64,000 bases of DNA from Vibrio sp. Of7-15 (GCF_022347565.1 NZ_JAKRGH010000008.1:62001-126000), one strand, 5' to 3'. Positions 45,295 through 54,810 are shown, counted from the stretch's first letter. The notes: generated by a model not told the origin, from the letters alone. Program-made: numbers and translations.

Positions 45295-47001
45295 ATGTTC
45301 ATCACTGTAGATAAAAATATGCACAGCCAAGAAACTTGTTTTACCTCTTTCCAAGCATCCATCGATGAGTATGCGTTACCAGAGCGATTCACTTTTCCAT
45401 TTTATTATGAGCCACACCCGCTGTGTTTATTAGCGGCCAATGAGCTTCAATATTATTTAGAAACGCAAACGGAGTGGCAACACAACTTTGGCCTGACGGG
45501 TGATACCGATTCCGCAGTGGGTAAAATGTTTGGTGTGCTACTTGTGCAGAAGAAAACAGGCGAAGTGGGTTATTTAGCGGCTTATTCGGGTAAAGTCGCT
45601 GACAGCAACCATTTGGCGCATTTCGTGCCGCCAGTGTATGACATGTTATCGCAAGAGAGTTTTTTTCTTTCAGAGCAAGATGAAATTAATGTTATTAATC
45701 AAAATATTAAAAAGTTACAGGCAAACCCTAAGTTAGCAGTGTTAAAAAAAGCTGTGATTGTTGCCACAGATTCGGCAGCAGATCAGATTGAAGCCCATCG
45801 GCAAAAAATGATTGAAGGGAGAAAAAAACGAAAAGAACAACGTGCGCACATTGAGTCCACCATGACACCGGATGAGGCAAAACCTCACCTTATCCAGCTT
45901 AGCCGTGAAAGCGTTCAAGATAAAAATCAGTTACGAGATCTGAAAGTACACTGGGATGAACAAGTCAATGACGCCGAACAGCAGCTGCAGGTTCTGGCGA
46001 ATGAAATTGAAAACTTAAAAAATACGAGAAAAACGTTGTCATCTCGATTACAAAAAAAGCTGTTTGATCAATATCGTTTTTTAAATACACATGGCGATGA
46101 AAAGAATTTAAACGACATCTTTAACAGTGCGACTCATCCCGTTCCACCAGCAGGATCTGGGGAATGTGCTGCGCCTAAATTGTTACAATACGCATTCAAA
46201 TGGGGCATGAAACCCCTTGCTTTGGCGGAGTTCTGGTGGGGAGTAGCACCGAAATCTGAGATCAGGCAACACAAGAAATTTTATGCCGCGTGTCAAAGTA
46301 AGTGTGAGCCAATTTTAGGGCACATGCTGCAAGATCTTCCTATGGATGAAAATCCGCTGTTGATCAACCCTGCAGAAGGGAAAGACATTGATATTATCCA
46401 TCAAGATGACGACATATTGATCATCAATAAACCGGCCGATTTTTTGTCGGTTCCAGGGAAAAACATCGAAGATTCGGTGTATTTACGAGTAAAACAGCGT
46501 TTCCCTGATGCCACCGGACCTCTTATTGTTCATCGATTGGATATGGCAACATCCGGTTTGATGGTGATCGCACTTACACCAAGAGCCAATAAAAGCTTAC
46601 AAAAACAATTTATTACCCGCGCTATTCAAAAGCGTTACGTTGCAATGTTAAGTGGTACTCTGCAAGATGAAGAAGGTATGATTAACCTACCAATGCGAGG
46701 GGATCCTGACGATCGGCCGCGTCAGCTTGTGTGCCACGAACATGGCAAGCCAGCAGAAACAACTTGGCAAGTCATTGAGAAAAAAGACAATACAACCAAA
46801 GTCTATTTATACCCGAAAACAGGCCGAACCCATCAGCTGCGTGTTCATTGTGCCCATCATCAAGGGTTAAAAATGCCGATTGTCGGTGATGATCTTTACG
46901 GTTTAAAAAGCGATCGACTTCATCTTCATGCAGAGCAGCTATCGCTAAGCCACCCAATAACAAAAGAGCAAATGACATTCCAAGTTGATGCTGAATTTTA
47001 G
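45295..47001 (+). CDS. RluA-family RNA pseudouridine synthase with long N-terminal extension
   Basis: A 568-residue protein. The C-terminal about 215 residues are an RluA-type pseudouridine synthase: IIHQDDDILIINKPADFLSVPGK, the catalytic-Asp motif IVHRLDMATSGLMVIAL, YVAMLSGTL and KTGRTHQLRVHCAH. The first 350 residues are an extra region with a long charged coiled coil (about 150-260) and a GSGECAAPKLLQYAFKWGMKPLALAEFWWG segment before the catalytic domain. That segment is typical of a large Vibrio-type RluA subgroup. The start could be ATG 45295 or ATG 45319; neither has a clear ribosome site. The RNA target is unknown. Confidence 0.92.
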   Translation: MFITVDKNMHSQETCFTSFQASIDEYALPERFTFPFYYEPHPLCLLAANELQYYLETQTEWQHNFGLTGDTDSAVGKMFGVLLVQKKTGEVGYLAAYSGKVADSNHLAHFVPPVYDMLSQESFFLSEQDEINVINQNIKKLQANPKLAVLKKAVIVATDSAADQIEAHRQKMIEGRKKRKEQRAHIESTMTPDEAKPHLIQLSRESVQDKNQLRDLKVHWDEQVNDAEQQLQVLANEIENLKNTRKTLSSRLQKKLFDQYRFLNTHGDEKNLNDIFNSATHPVPPAGSGECAAPKLLQYAFKWGMKPLALAEFWWGVAPKSEIRQHKKFYAACQSKCEPILGHMLQDLPMDENPLLINPAEGKDIDIIHQDDDILIINKPADFLSVPGKNIEDSVYLRVKQRFPDATGPLIVHRLDMATSGLMVIALTPRANKSLQKQFITRAIQKRYVAMLSGTLQDEEGMINLPMRGDPDDRPRQLVCHEHGKPAETTWQVIEKKDNTTKVYLYPKTGRTHQLRVHCAHHQGLKMPIVGDDLYGLKSDRLHLHAEQLSLSHPITKEQMTFQVDAEF

Positions 47002-47014
47002 CTCTAACAACGAT

Positions 47015-47041
47015 AAAGGCGGGTTACTCTCCCGCCTTTTT
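47015..47041. terminator. Terminator after pseudouridine synthase
   Basis: AAAGGCGGG/CCCGCCTTT stem, 7-base loop, T-run. It is also usable by the convergent gene on the minus strand. Confidence 0.9.
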
Positions 47042-47116
47042 CTATGAATTTGTTACCTATGCGTAGTTAACTGCACGCGAGATAAAAACATGGGCTTTAA
47101 TAAAACAGCTTCCTCG

Positions 47117-48706
47117 TTAAGACTCATCAGGGTAAATGGGTTCAATATCAAGAAAGTAGCGTTTGTCTGCTAATGACGTTAGTAACATCCCTAATAACGC
47201 AGCAATGAATAAAGCAGGCCCCGGTAAACGAACCACAAACATTGAAGCAAATAAAGCGATGAAAGGAAGCAGATATAGCAACTTATATTTCAACGCGAGC
47301 TTGGTTGGCATATCCATTCGGCGTAACTTAGTAGCAAACATGTAGCAAGGCTGCTTGTTTTTAGATATCACAATCATACTGGCCGCTTCCATAACGTTCA
47401 CGGAACGTATTGCCACCTCATACTCATTTCCGTTGACCAGAAAACTATCCTTCGAATTGGTATTGAAACTGTGAGTACTAATGCATTGTTCACCGTTAAC
47501 CCAAATTTCTCGTTTTCCTAATGCATTGAGTTTTAATAAGACTTGATCACCATCACAGTCAAAACAGGCACTAAACCCATGCAGCAGGTGTTTAGGTTCA
47601 AATCCAGTAGGAGGTAGTGCATTAAGCTGCATTTCTTGTGATGGAATATCAACGGCATTATTCGTGTTTGCGTTGATGTTATCATTCGCATCGGATCCAG
47701 AACTGTCATCCCAAATCATCTCGATGGCATCTACCCCCACCAAACCAAGGAGTTGACTGTGTAACTTTTCTTTAATGGTCTCAGTCCACTGCTCGGGCTT
47801 TAGCACTAAATATGGTGAGACAGTGTAGATTTCAAGCGTCGTCGGCTCATTATAGGCACCAGCATAGTCAATGAAAACTTCACCTCCACTTCTTTTCTTT
47901 GGCGGTGGAGACTGTGGTTTAATGTCGCTTTCAAAAATGTTGATTAAAGGAGGCAGTAAAGGCTCTTCATAAATCCATTGTTTGATATTGGTTAAAAAGT
48001 CTTCACTGTTAATTGCCGATTCCGGTAAATTATGGACTCGTAGGTGGAAGCACGAAAACTTGCCTTCTCGTGCAGTGGAGTCATCATCCATATTGTCTAA
48101 ATACGGTGCTCGTAAATTATGACTACAACCATAAAACTCACCGCTAAATGGTGTCACGATTTCATTGGCTTCATAAAAGCCCAGTCCACCTTTCTGACAA
48201 TAATAAAGAACAGCAAACAAGCTACTGAGATTATCTTCATCCACTTGCTCGTTAAGTTTTTTCTGGACGTCTTCGGATTTAAGTAAGTTCAAAAAAGGCA
48301 GAATAGACTCTGGAGTAACATAATAACCAAGACAATAATTGGGAGATTCCGGAACAACATGATGTGGAAAGTCGCCTCGATGATGCTGGATACCACTTAG
48401 CAGCGGTGAAAAGCGGTCATCAATAATACTCAGGTCGAAAAGAGTAAAATTTCTAGAATAATAATAAGGATGTAAATAACTTAAGATCCCAGCGGCGGCA
48501 AACCCAAATTTGGCTGAAAAATCATCATCAGGGTCATAATCCACAATAGCAGGGTATAGCGTCTCCACCAAATAACGAGAATCTTCTGGTACTTGAGTTA
48601 GCGATTTTACTCGCTCTTTAACCAACGTTGATTCATCAAACACGCTAAACACAAATTGATCGATTTCTTCTGGTTTAACCGGATGGAAAGTGCAATCCAC
48701 ACCCAT
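47117..48706 (-). CDS. Large unknown protein with C-terminal membrane hairpin
   Basis: A 529-residue protein of no family I recognise. Residues 1-440 are soluble, acidic and rich in aromatic residues (for example a YLHPYYYSRNFTLFDLS stretch), with a low-complexity Asn/Asp linker near 340-360 (SGSDANDNINANTNN). Two membrane helices lie near 472-490 and 495-513 (LLYLLPFIALFASMFVV and LFIAALLGMLLTSLA). Residues about 365-455 read like a small beta-sandwich. It is monocistronic. Its start has no strong ribosome site. Confidence 0.6.
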   Translation of the reverse strand: MGVDCTFHPVKPEEIDQFVFSVFDESTLVKERVKSLTQVPEDSRYLVETLYPAIVDYDPDDDFSAKFGFAAAGILSYLHPYYYSRNFTLFDLSIIDDRFSPLLSGIQHHRGDFPHHVVPESPNYCLGYYVTPESILPFLNLLKSEDVQKKLNEQVDEDNLSSLFAVLYYCQKGGLGFYEANEIVTPFSGEFYGCSHNLRAPYLDNMDDDSTAREGKFSCFHLRVHNLPESAINSEDFLTNIKQWIYEEPLLPPLINIFESDIKPQSPPPKKRSGGEVFIDYAGAYNEPTTLEIYTVSPYLVLKPEQWTETIKEKLHSQLLGLVGVDAIEMIWDDSSGSDANDNINANTNNAVDIPSQEMQLNALPPTGFEPKHLLHGFSACFDCDGDQVLLKLNALGKREIWVNGEQCISTHSFNTNSKDSFLVNGNEYEVAIRSVNVMEAASMIVISKNKQPCYMFATKLRRMDMPTKLALKYKLLYLLPFIALFASMFVVRLPGPALFIAALLGMLLTSLADKRYFLDIEPIYPDES

Positions 48707-48870
48707 AAATAATCCTAATTACATAAACATCATTAATAGTTAATCATCATACCATTTATCGCACTCTTTTATAAATCCGCGGGTAACTTAGAGGTGGGAA
48801 ATAAAATACGCACGCTGAATTGCGTACGTATTTTGATATCAATGAATTGGGCTTTGGCTTGTAAAAACGG

Positions 48871-50157
48871 TTAGTTAATGCCGACCCACACTAAATCTGA
48901 TGGAGTAAATGCCAAATCAATCACACGATTAACCTTGTGCTGGGCCATATTCACTTCGACCAAGGTTTTATTTGCTGGGTTACTGATGTATAAAAGCTTC
49001 GTTTTTGGATCAAATGCCATTTCAATCTTTTGTGTCCCTGTTAAGGTCACTTTCTCATCCCAAATTTTAATGTCTGCCACTTTGTTAAAATCATGGTTCA
49101 CATCAAAAGTCAGTAGCGTACCATCGGTATTTAAGAGCGCAAAAGTGTCTTCTGTCATGCTGATTGCTAATGCATTTTGTTCTGCGTTAGTGCGCCAATT
49201 CAGCTCGGTTAAAACATCTGTTTCCGGCGTGATACGAAATACCTGTTTGGATGCCGTTAAACCTAGCGCCGTTGTACTCTTAGCTGATGATAGGATTGTC
49301 TCAATACGTTCACCCGCCGTGATAGAAGCTGGGTTTGTGATTTTTTTACTGGCAAAATGATCACCGCCATCTTGGATAACAACCACACCATCCGCACACG
49401 CAAACATAACATCTTTTTGGCTATTTAACGCGCTATCAGCCAATTCAGGGCAGGTGACTTCAAACATTCCTTCATAATGAAAATGATCATTATGGCTAGA
49501 TAATACCCCAATTCTATCAGGTACTTGGCTAGTTGAACCTTCTCCTTTCACCCCTGTAAATACATAATCTCCCCAAATTTGAGCTATGCCTTGTAAAGAA
49601 TATGGAAACGCAAAATGCGCTAACTCTTGTCCTTTACCTAGGCTGTCGTCACTCAATACTTTAAATTGGGCGGAAACTCCGCTGGTTTCATCACCTTCAT
49701 AAAATAGGGTAGCTTTGTTACCTTCAATCTTAAATTGTGACGGTGTCACTTCGTTAAATTCACCGCTTAACAACACTGGTGTTTTCGTGTAGTCATGACT
49801 GTGATCACCATGAGGTTCAGACCATACGCCACCGTCAATTACTTGCACTATACCTTGTTGTTTCTGCACCGCTAATGCGTAACGAAAACTTGGGCTAACA
49901 TGTAGGTCACTGATTGGGTTCTGAACACTAATTTGCTCAACTAATGCCAGATCCTCTGTATTTAAAACATGAACCGATGCCGAATCAGCATCTGAAATCA
50001 TCAAACGTCCTGGCAGACTTGCTTCATTATGACCATGCTCCGGTTCATGGCCAGTGGCGGCTGTATCATTCGTCCCTGTATTGCATCCCATCAAGATCAA
50101 ACTGATTGTTAACGCTAGTAGTTTTTTATTTGTTGTACCAGAGTGAAAGTTTGTCAT
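48871..50157 (-). CDS. AztD-like zinc-associated beta-propeller lipoprotein
   Basis: A 428-residue periplasmic lipoprotein. I start it at ATG 50157, behind AAGGA, because the ATG six codons upstream lacks a site. The lipobox is LILMGC at about residue 25. A His-rich linker (GHEPEHGHNE) leads into a seven-blade-propeller-like body with repeated strands such as PGRLMISDADSASVHVLNTEDL and YISNPANKTLVEVN. This architecture matches AztD, the periplasmic zinc chaperone of the AztABCD system; AztD is not usually a lipoprotein. It diverges from the zinc transport genes across a Zur box, which supports a zinc role. Confidence 0.72.
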   Translation of the reverse strand: MTNFHSGTTNKKLLALTISLILMGCNTGTNDTAATGHEPEHGHNEASLPGRLMISDADSASVHVLNTEDLALVEQISVQNPISDLHVSPSFRYALAVQKQQGIVQVIDGGVWSEPHGDHSHDYTKTPVLLSGEFNEVTPSQFKIEGNKATLFYEGDETSGVSAQFKVLSDDSLGKGQELAHFAFPYSLQGIAQIWGDYVFTGVKGEGSTSQVPDRIGVLSSHNDHFHYEGMFEVTCPELADSALNSQKDVMFACADGVVVIQDGGDHFASKKITNPASITAGERIETILSSAKSTTALGLTASKQVFRITPETDVLTELNWRTNAEQNALAISMTEDTFALLNTDGTLLTFDVNHDFNKVADIKIWDEKVTLTGTQKIEMAFDPKTKLLYISNPANKTLVEVNMAQHKVNRVIDLAFTPSDLVWVGIN

Positions 50158-50203
50158 TTTCCTTTTTCCATCCATTTTTAAGTAATTACTCTATTGACCT
50201 TTT

Positions 50204-50226
50204 GATATGTTATAACATAACATTTA
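50204..50226. promoter_or_regulatory. Zur box (zinc-responsive operator)
   Basis: GATATGTTATAACATAACAT and the next three bases follow the ATGTTATA...TATAACAT Zur palindrome almost perfectly. It lies between the divergent AztD-like gene and the outer-membrane gene, so both sides should be induced in zinc starvation. Confidence 0.82.
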
Positions 50227-50282
50227 AATGAAACAAGCGTTCACATACAAATTTTTTATTTATATCTACAAGGTAACTCGTT

Positions 50283-51476
50283 GTGTTTAACTATAAAAAA
50301 ACATCATTTCCACTGTCTGCTGTGTGTTTATCACTGGCGTTTTCTCTTTCTGCACATGCAGAGAATTCTCTGATTGATATTGGTGTTGTACTTGATGGGC
50401 ATTATCAAAATAACGAGCGTTTTTTAAGCCACCGCGATGAAGGGTTTGGACTAGGCCACAGTGAATTAATGCTAAGTGGCAATATTGATACACATTTTAG
50501 AGGGGCACTGGTGGCCGTTCTACACAGTCATGGTGGCGAAACAGAATTTGAGTTAGAAGAAGCGTATATTGAATCTTTGTCTATGCCATGGGGCACAAAG
50601 GTAAAAGCGGGCCGTTTTTTATCCAACATTGGTTACATGAACAGTAAACACCTTCATGAAGATGCCTTCATTGAGCGACCAGCTATTTACCGTGCATTTT
50701 TTGGCTCCCATTATTTTGATGATGGGGCACAAATTAGCTGGGTAGCGCCAACCGATCTTTACTTACAATTCAGCACTGAAGCATTAAGTGGTGCCAAACT
50801 TGATTCGGGCTATGACAACCCGGCTAACGTCGGTGTATACACTGCCAATGTGCAAATAGGTGACGATATTGGTTTTGAACACAGTTGGAAGCTTGGCGTA
50901 AGCGCTGTTTTTAACGGCAATGGTAAAAAAGCCGTGTCTGCGAGCTCTGACTCTCATGTTCATACTCATCATGGTGAGCATGATCACAGCCATGATCATG
51001 CTCACCATCACGGGCCAAGCTACACCAGCGAAAAAATGTATGGCGCTGATGCCACTTGGAAATGGGCACCAAACGGAAATTACAAAGACAAACACATTCG
51101 TTTCACTTCCGAATATTGGTACATGGATGACATGATCGATGATTCACTTTACGGATTAGAGAATGCTAAAAACACAGCCGATGGATGGTATTCGGAGCTC
51201 GCTTATCAATTTTCGCCAACTTGGTCATTGAGTACACGCTATTCAGAGATGAAGGTAACCAGTGCCGAAGATCTGCATGCGCATGGCACTCTCGTTCATG
51301 GCCACTTTAAAGAAAACGAAGTCAAAGAAATCGATGTTGCCCTTGATTGGCACCCATCGCATTTTGGTCGTATTCGAGCGCAAATAACTCATGAAGAACA
51401 AATTAATCAAGACCAACACATCTTTTCACTGCAGTACGTAATGTCATTTGGAGCTCACGGTGCACATGCCTTTTAA
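50283..51476 (+). CDS. Zinc-regulated outer-membrane porin-like protein with His-rich loop
   Basis: A 397-residue outer-membrane protein starting at GTG 50283 with AAGG 8 bases before. The signal peptide is about 1-26 (ending SAHA). It has porin-like strands (AGRFLSNIGYMNSKHLHEDAF, YADWKWAPNG-like segments) and a terminal barrel strand region. A loop near residues 220-240 has 11 His residues (HTHHGEHDHSHDHAHHHG). The Zur box upstream and zinc uptake genes downstream suggest that it brings zinc across the outer membrane. It is not TonB-dependent in appearance: there is no plug domain or TonB box. Confidence 0.78.
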   Translation: MFNYKKTSFPLSAVCLSLAFSLSAHAENSLIDIGVVLDGHYQNNERFLSHRDEGFGLGHSELMLSGNIDTHFRGALVAVLHSHGGETEFELEEAYIESLSMPWGTKVKAGRFLSNIGYMNSKHLHEDAFIERPAIYRAFFGSHYFDDGAQISWVAPTDLYLQFSTEALSGAKLDSGYDNPANVGVYTANVQIGDDIGFEHSWKLGVSAVFNGNGKKAVSASSDSHVHTHHGEHDHSHDHAHHHGPSYTSEKMYGADATWKWAPNGNYKDKHIRFTSEYWYMDDMIDDSLYGLENAKNTADGWYSELAYQFSPTWSLSTRYSEMKVTSAEDLHAHGTLVHGHFKENEVKEIDVALDWHPSHFGRIRAQITHEEQINQDQHIFSLQYVMSFGAHGAHAF

Positions 51477-52365
51477 ATTGATCGCAGCCACCAGCGCTGT
51501 ATTATTTAGCTATCAGGCTAATGCGTCTTTGTCGATCTTCACTTGTCAGCCAGATTGGGCCTCATTAGCGCAATATCATGCACCTGATGCCAAGATCTAC
51601 TCAGCCACCACAGCCTTTCAAGATCCACATTACGTTCAGGCTAGGCCATCATTAATTGCCAAAATGCGCCGAGCTGATTTGGTGATCTGCTCAGGCTCAG
51701 AGCTAGAAATCGGTTGGCTACCAGAGCTGCAAAGACAAAGCCGTAATCCTAAGGTACAAAACGGTCAGCCGGGCTTATTCTTTACGACCGATCATGTAGA
51801 ACTTCTGGATCAAACTGATCATGTTGATCGCTCTATGGGTGATGTGCACGGACAAGGCAATCCTCATGTTCAATTTGCCATTGATGCCATGCCAAATATT
51901 TCACGAGCTTTGACTGAAACTTTGATCAAGTTAGATCCCCAAAATGGCGATCAATACACTAGCTCTGGTCTGGGTTTTCGTGAAAAGTGGCAGCAGCATA
52001 GCGAAACTTGGCGCAAACAGGCCACTGATTTACAAAATATCAAAGTGGTTGGCTACCACAGTACGTATCGTTATTTATTCGAATGGTTAAATATAGATCA
52101 AGTGGCCGATTTAGAGCCAAATCCGGGTTTGCCACCAACAACCTCACATTTAGCGCAATTAGCCGCGCAGTCGTTTAATGGTGTTTCCGGTATTGTTTAT
52201 TCGAGCCATCAATCTTCAGACGCGGCAGATTGGTTAAGCCAGCGCACCGATTTACCTATCGTTGTGCTTGCCCAAAGTGTAGGAGGACGAGAGGAAAGTG
52301 AAGATTTGTTTGCATTAATTGACGATTCAATACAACAATTGTTGGCATTGAAGGAGCCAAAATGA
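51466..52365 (+). CDS. Zinc ABC transporter substrate-binding protein (ZnuA/AztC type)
   Basis: A 299-residue cluster A-I metal-binding protein from ATG 51466, overlapping the end of the outer-membrane gene by 11 bases. The signal peptide is about 1-20 (ending QANA). The fold opens LSIFTCQPDWASLAQYH, then has DLVICSGSELEIGWLPEL, GQGNPHVQF (the metal His), GYHSTYRYLFEWLN and the LEPNPGLPPTTSHLAQL link. A short His/Asp loop (DHVELLDQTDHVD) takes the place of the long His loop. The last His ligand is in YSSHQS. It overlaps the permease gene by four bases. Confidence 0.88.
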   Translation: MPFKLIAATSAVLFSYQANASLSIFTCQPDWASLAQYHAPDAKIYSATTAFQDPHYVQARPSLIAKMRRADLVICSGSELEIGWLPELQRQSRNPKVQNGQPGLFFTTDHVELLDQTDHVDRSMGDVHGQGNPHVQFAIDAMPNISRALTETLIKLDPQNGDQYTSSGLGFREKWQQHSETWRKQATDLQNIKVVGYHSTYRYLFEWLNIDQVADLEPNPGLPPTTSHLAQLAAQSFNGVSGIVYSSHQSSDAADWLSQRTDLPIVVLAQSVGGREESEDLFALIDDSIQQLLALKEPK

Positions 52366-53147
52366 TCGCAGCATACGATTGGCTGATCCCACCTATTTTG
52401 ATTGGTATTTTGGCGGTGATCTGCAATATATTCCTTGGTAAACAAGTGTTAAAAAGGGGAGTCATCTTCATTGATCTTGCCATGGCTCAAGTTGCAGCTT
52501 TAGGGGTGATTGTGGTGGATTTTTATTTTCACTCCTATGCCCATCAGTCTTCTTGGGTAAGTTTGCTGGGGGCTTGGGCACTTGCTCTTATTGCAGCGGC
52601 CATCATTATGCTGTTAGAAGACAAGGTCAAATCCCATTTAGAGGCCATGATTGGTTTAATTTATGTGGTGTCGGCGTGTATTGCAACGTTAATTGTGAGT
52701 CATAACCCACATGGAATGGAAGTGGCGAAGACACTATTAAACGGACGTTTATTGTGGACGGATTGGCTGGATTTCTGGCCAATTTTATTCATCACTTTGA
52801 TCGTTGTGACCATCGCCAGGTACAAGGATAACTGGTTATCTGGCAAAGGCTTTTATTTTGTGTTTGCGCTGGTGATCCCACCTTTGGTCTTAAATTTAGG
52901 CGTCTACCTTGAGTTTGCGGCTTTAATTATTCCAGTGTTGTTCACTAATGCCATACACAATAAAAAATGCCGTCTTTTTGCGGCGTTATCATTGGGAATT
53001 TGCGGGCTTTTATTTGGCTTTGCTCTCTCTGTGATGCACGATTTACCCATCGGGCCCAGTGTTGTGATTGGTATGAGTATACTCGCACTTATTACTAAAG
53101 TGATCTCTTTTGGTTTTAAGCATTGTTTTGTTCAAAAACGTGCTTAG
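52362..53147 (+). CDS. Zinc ABC transporter permease (ZnuB/AztB type)
   Basis: A 261-residue inner-membrane permease of the metal ABC-3 family with about eight helices. The start ILIGILAVICNIFLGKQVLKRGVIFIDLAMAQVAALGVI contains the family coupling loop. No ATP-binding subunit is encoded in this operon, so it must use an ATPase made elsewhere, for example ZnuC. The gene ends at a bidirectional terminator shared with soxR. Confidence 0.88.
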   Translation: MIAAYDWLIPPILIGILAVICNIFLGKQVLKRGVIFIDLAMAQVAALGVIVVDFYFHSYAHQSSWVSLLGAWALALIAAAIIMLLEDKVKSHLEAMIGLIYVVSACIATLIVSHNPHGMEVAKTLLNGRLLWTDWLDFWPILFITLIVVTIARYKDNWLSGKGFYFVFALVIPPLVLNLGVYLEFAALIIPVLFTNAIHNKKCRLFAALSLGICGLLFGFALSVMHDLPIGPSVVIGMSILALITKVISFGFKHCFVQKRA

Positions 53148-53165
53148 TAAAACCTGCTCATCAAT

Positions 53166-53197
53166 AAAAAGATAGGGAGTCAATTCCCTATCTTTTT
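53166..53197. terminator. Bidirectional terminator between zinc operon and soxR
   Basis: A perfect 13-bp stem, AAAAAGATAGGGA/TCCCTATCTTTTT, with a 6-base loop, T-rich on both strands. It serves the two convergent genes. Confidence 0.92.
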
Positions 53198-53249
53198 CAT
53201 ATCGATTCAATCTGAATAATACCGACATGACCGCCATCTAACAGGCTAA

Positions 53250-53699
53250 TTAAACGTCTGCTTTTCTATCTAATATGACAGGGCCAGATCCTACTGCAGC
53301 TAGCTTATCGTCTTCATTATAAATCGGGCAGCTCTTCATGGATAAACAACCACAGCCAATACAGCCCGTAAGTGAATCTCGCAGCCGCTCCATATAAGCA
53401 ATACGAGCATTCAGATCTTCACGCCAGCGAGTTGAAAGCAGCTCCCAATCTTCAACTGAGGGGGTTCGATTATTCGGTAACGTCGCAAATGCCTGTTTAA
53501 TCTCTTCTAAGCTCACGCCCATTTTTTGAGCGGCTTTGATCACGGCCACTCGTCTTAACACTTCAGGTTCATAACGTCTTTGGTTGCCTTCATTTCTCAC
53601 ACTTTGAATCAACCCTTTTTGCTCATAAAAATGCAGGGCACTGACTTTAATGCCACAGCGTTTAGCAACTTGGCCAACAGACCATCTGGCTTCTCTCAT
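53250..53699 (-). CDS. soxR: Redox-sensitive activator SoxR
   Basis: A 149-residue MerR-family regulator. The N-terminal helix-turn-helix is SVGQVAKRCGIKVSALHFYEQKGL. The 2Fe-2S cluster ligands are C113, C116, C118 and C124 in CIGCGCLSMKSC, the exact SoxR spacing. Oxidation of the cluster activates a target promoter with an overlong spacer, here the divergent VOC gene. Confidence 0.97.
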   Translation of the reverse strand: MREARWSVGQVAKRCGIKVSALHFYEQKGLIQSVRNEGNQRRYEPEVLRRVAVIKAAQKMGVSLEEIKQAFATLPNNRTPSVEDWELLSTRWREDLNARIAYMERLRDSLTGCIGCGCLSMKSCPIYNEDDKLAAVGSGPVILDRKADV

Positions 53700-53746
53700 G
53701 TTTCCTCCTAAAAACTTTTTTCCAGATTAGTAAAAAAAACGCTTTA

Positions 53747-53764
53747 CCTCAAGTTAGGTTGAGG
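53747..53764. promoter_or_regulatory. SoxR box
   Basis: CCTCAAGTTAGGTTGAGG is close to the E. coli soxS operator (CCTCAAGTTAACTTGAGG), with TTTACC as -35 and TATTAA as -10 on either side. It lies between soxR and the VOC gene and should activate the latter on exposure to redox-cycling compounds. Confidence 0.9.
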
Positions 53765-53819
53765 TATTAACATGGAATCACTTCTTACGGAAAACCAATA
53801 AATATCAAAGGAAAACACC

Positions 53820-54239
53820 ATGATTAAATTAGAGCACATTAACTTAGTAGTATCGGATATTTCTAAAATGTTGACCTTCTACCAAGCTGTCTTCCCACAT
53901 TGGCGCATTCGCGATGAAGGGCAAGGGGAGTGGAATGGCAAACCTCGTAACTGGCTGCATTTTGGAGATGATTACCAATATATTGCCATGAGCGATCACG
54001 GTGAAGGTGAAAATAGAAATTTAGATGGACATCAAGTTGGTCTAGCGCATTTTGCTTATGTCACAAATAACATTGACGCTGTCATTGAGCGTTTAACTCA
54101 AGCAGGCTTTCCGATTTCGAAAGAAGGAGCCGTAGAGCCATTTCGCAAAAATGTTTACTTTGTCGACCCTGCCGGTTTTGAAATTGAGTTTGTCGAATAT
54201 TTAAGTGACGACCCAAAAGAGCGTAATCTTTCAAGCTAA
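53820..54239 (+). CDS. VOC-family (glyoxalase/dioxygenase fold) protein
   Basis: A 139-residue protein of the vicinal-oxygen-chelate fold. It has paired beta-alpha-beta units beginning IKLEHINLVVSDISKMLTFYQAVFP and the second half GLAHFAYVTNNIDAVIERLTQAGF...NVYFVDPAGFEIEFVEYL. Metal-ligand positions (H7, E128 or similar) are retained. A SoxR box upstream marks it as part of the redox-stress response; it may break down or bind a redox-cycling compound. AAGGAAA precedes the ATG. Confidence 0.88.
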   Translation: MIKLEHINLVVSDISKMLTFYQAVFPHWRIRDEGQGEWNGKPRNWLHFGDDYQYIAMSDHGEGENRNLDGHQVGLAHFAYVTNNIDAVIERLTQAGFPISKEGAVEPFRKNVYFVDPAGFEIEFVEYLSDDPKERNLSS

Positions 54240-54282
54240 CTGAACTAAGCCGATTATTAATAGAATACAAAAGGAAAAGATA

Positions 54283-54810
54283 ATGAACATACTCGCGTTT
54301 GCAGCAAGCAATAACAAAAACTCCATCAACCGCACATTGGCAACGTATACCGCTCACTTATTTGATAACGCTAACGTTGAAACGTTAGATATTAATGATT
54401 ATGAAATGCCAATATTCAGTGATGACAGGGAAAAAGAACTTGGCCAGCCCGCTCAAGCAAAACAGTTTATTCAAAAAATAGCGAATGCGGATGCCATTAT
54501 TGTATCATACGCCGAGCATAACGGCACCTTTACCGCCGCTTACAAAAACCTGTTTGATTGGGCATCCCGTGTGAATAACAAGGTTTATCAGAATAAGCCA
54601 ACGTTGTTTTTATCCACCTCACCCGGTGCGAATGGGGCTGCCAGTGTGCTGGCTGCTGCTTCTCAATCAGCTCCTTACGCCGCTGCGGATGTAAAAGCCA
54701 GCATTTCCATACCCAGTTTTCATGACAACTTCGATATAAAAACGAATCAAATGCTCAATGAAGAACTTAAACAAAAGCTCGTGACCGCCGTCTATTCACT
54801 TGCCAGCTAA
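54283..54810 (+). CDS. NADPH-dependent FMN reductase
   Basis: A 175-residue flavodoxin-like reductase of the FMN_red family. The FMN loop is AFAASNNKNSINRTLA, then IVSYAEHNGTFTAAYKNLFDWASR and FLSTSPGANGAASVLAAA. It is second in the SoxR-controlled operon and starts 43 bases after the VOC gene behind AAGGAAA. It probably reduces quinones or nitro-compounds with NADPH. Confidence 0.9.
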   Translation: MNILAFAASNNKNSINRTLATYTAHLFDNANVETLDINDYEMPIFSDDREKELGQPAQAKQFIQKIANADAIIVSYAEHNGTFTAAYKNLFDWASRVNNKVYQNKPTLFLSTSPGANGAASVLAAASQSAPYAAADVKASISIPSFHDNFDIKTNQMLNEELKQKLVTAVYSLAS

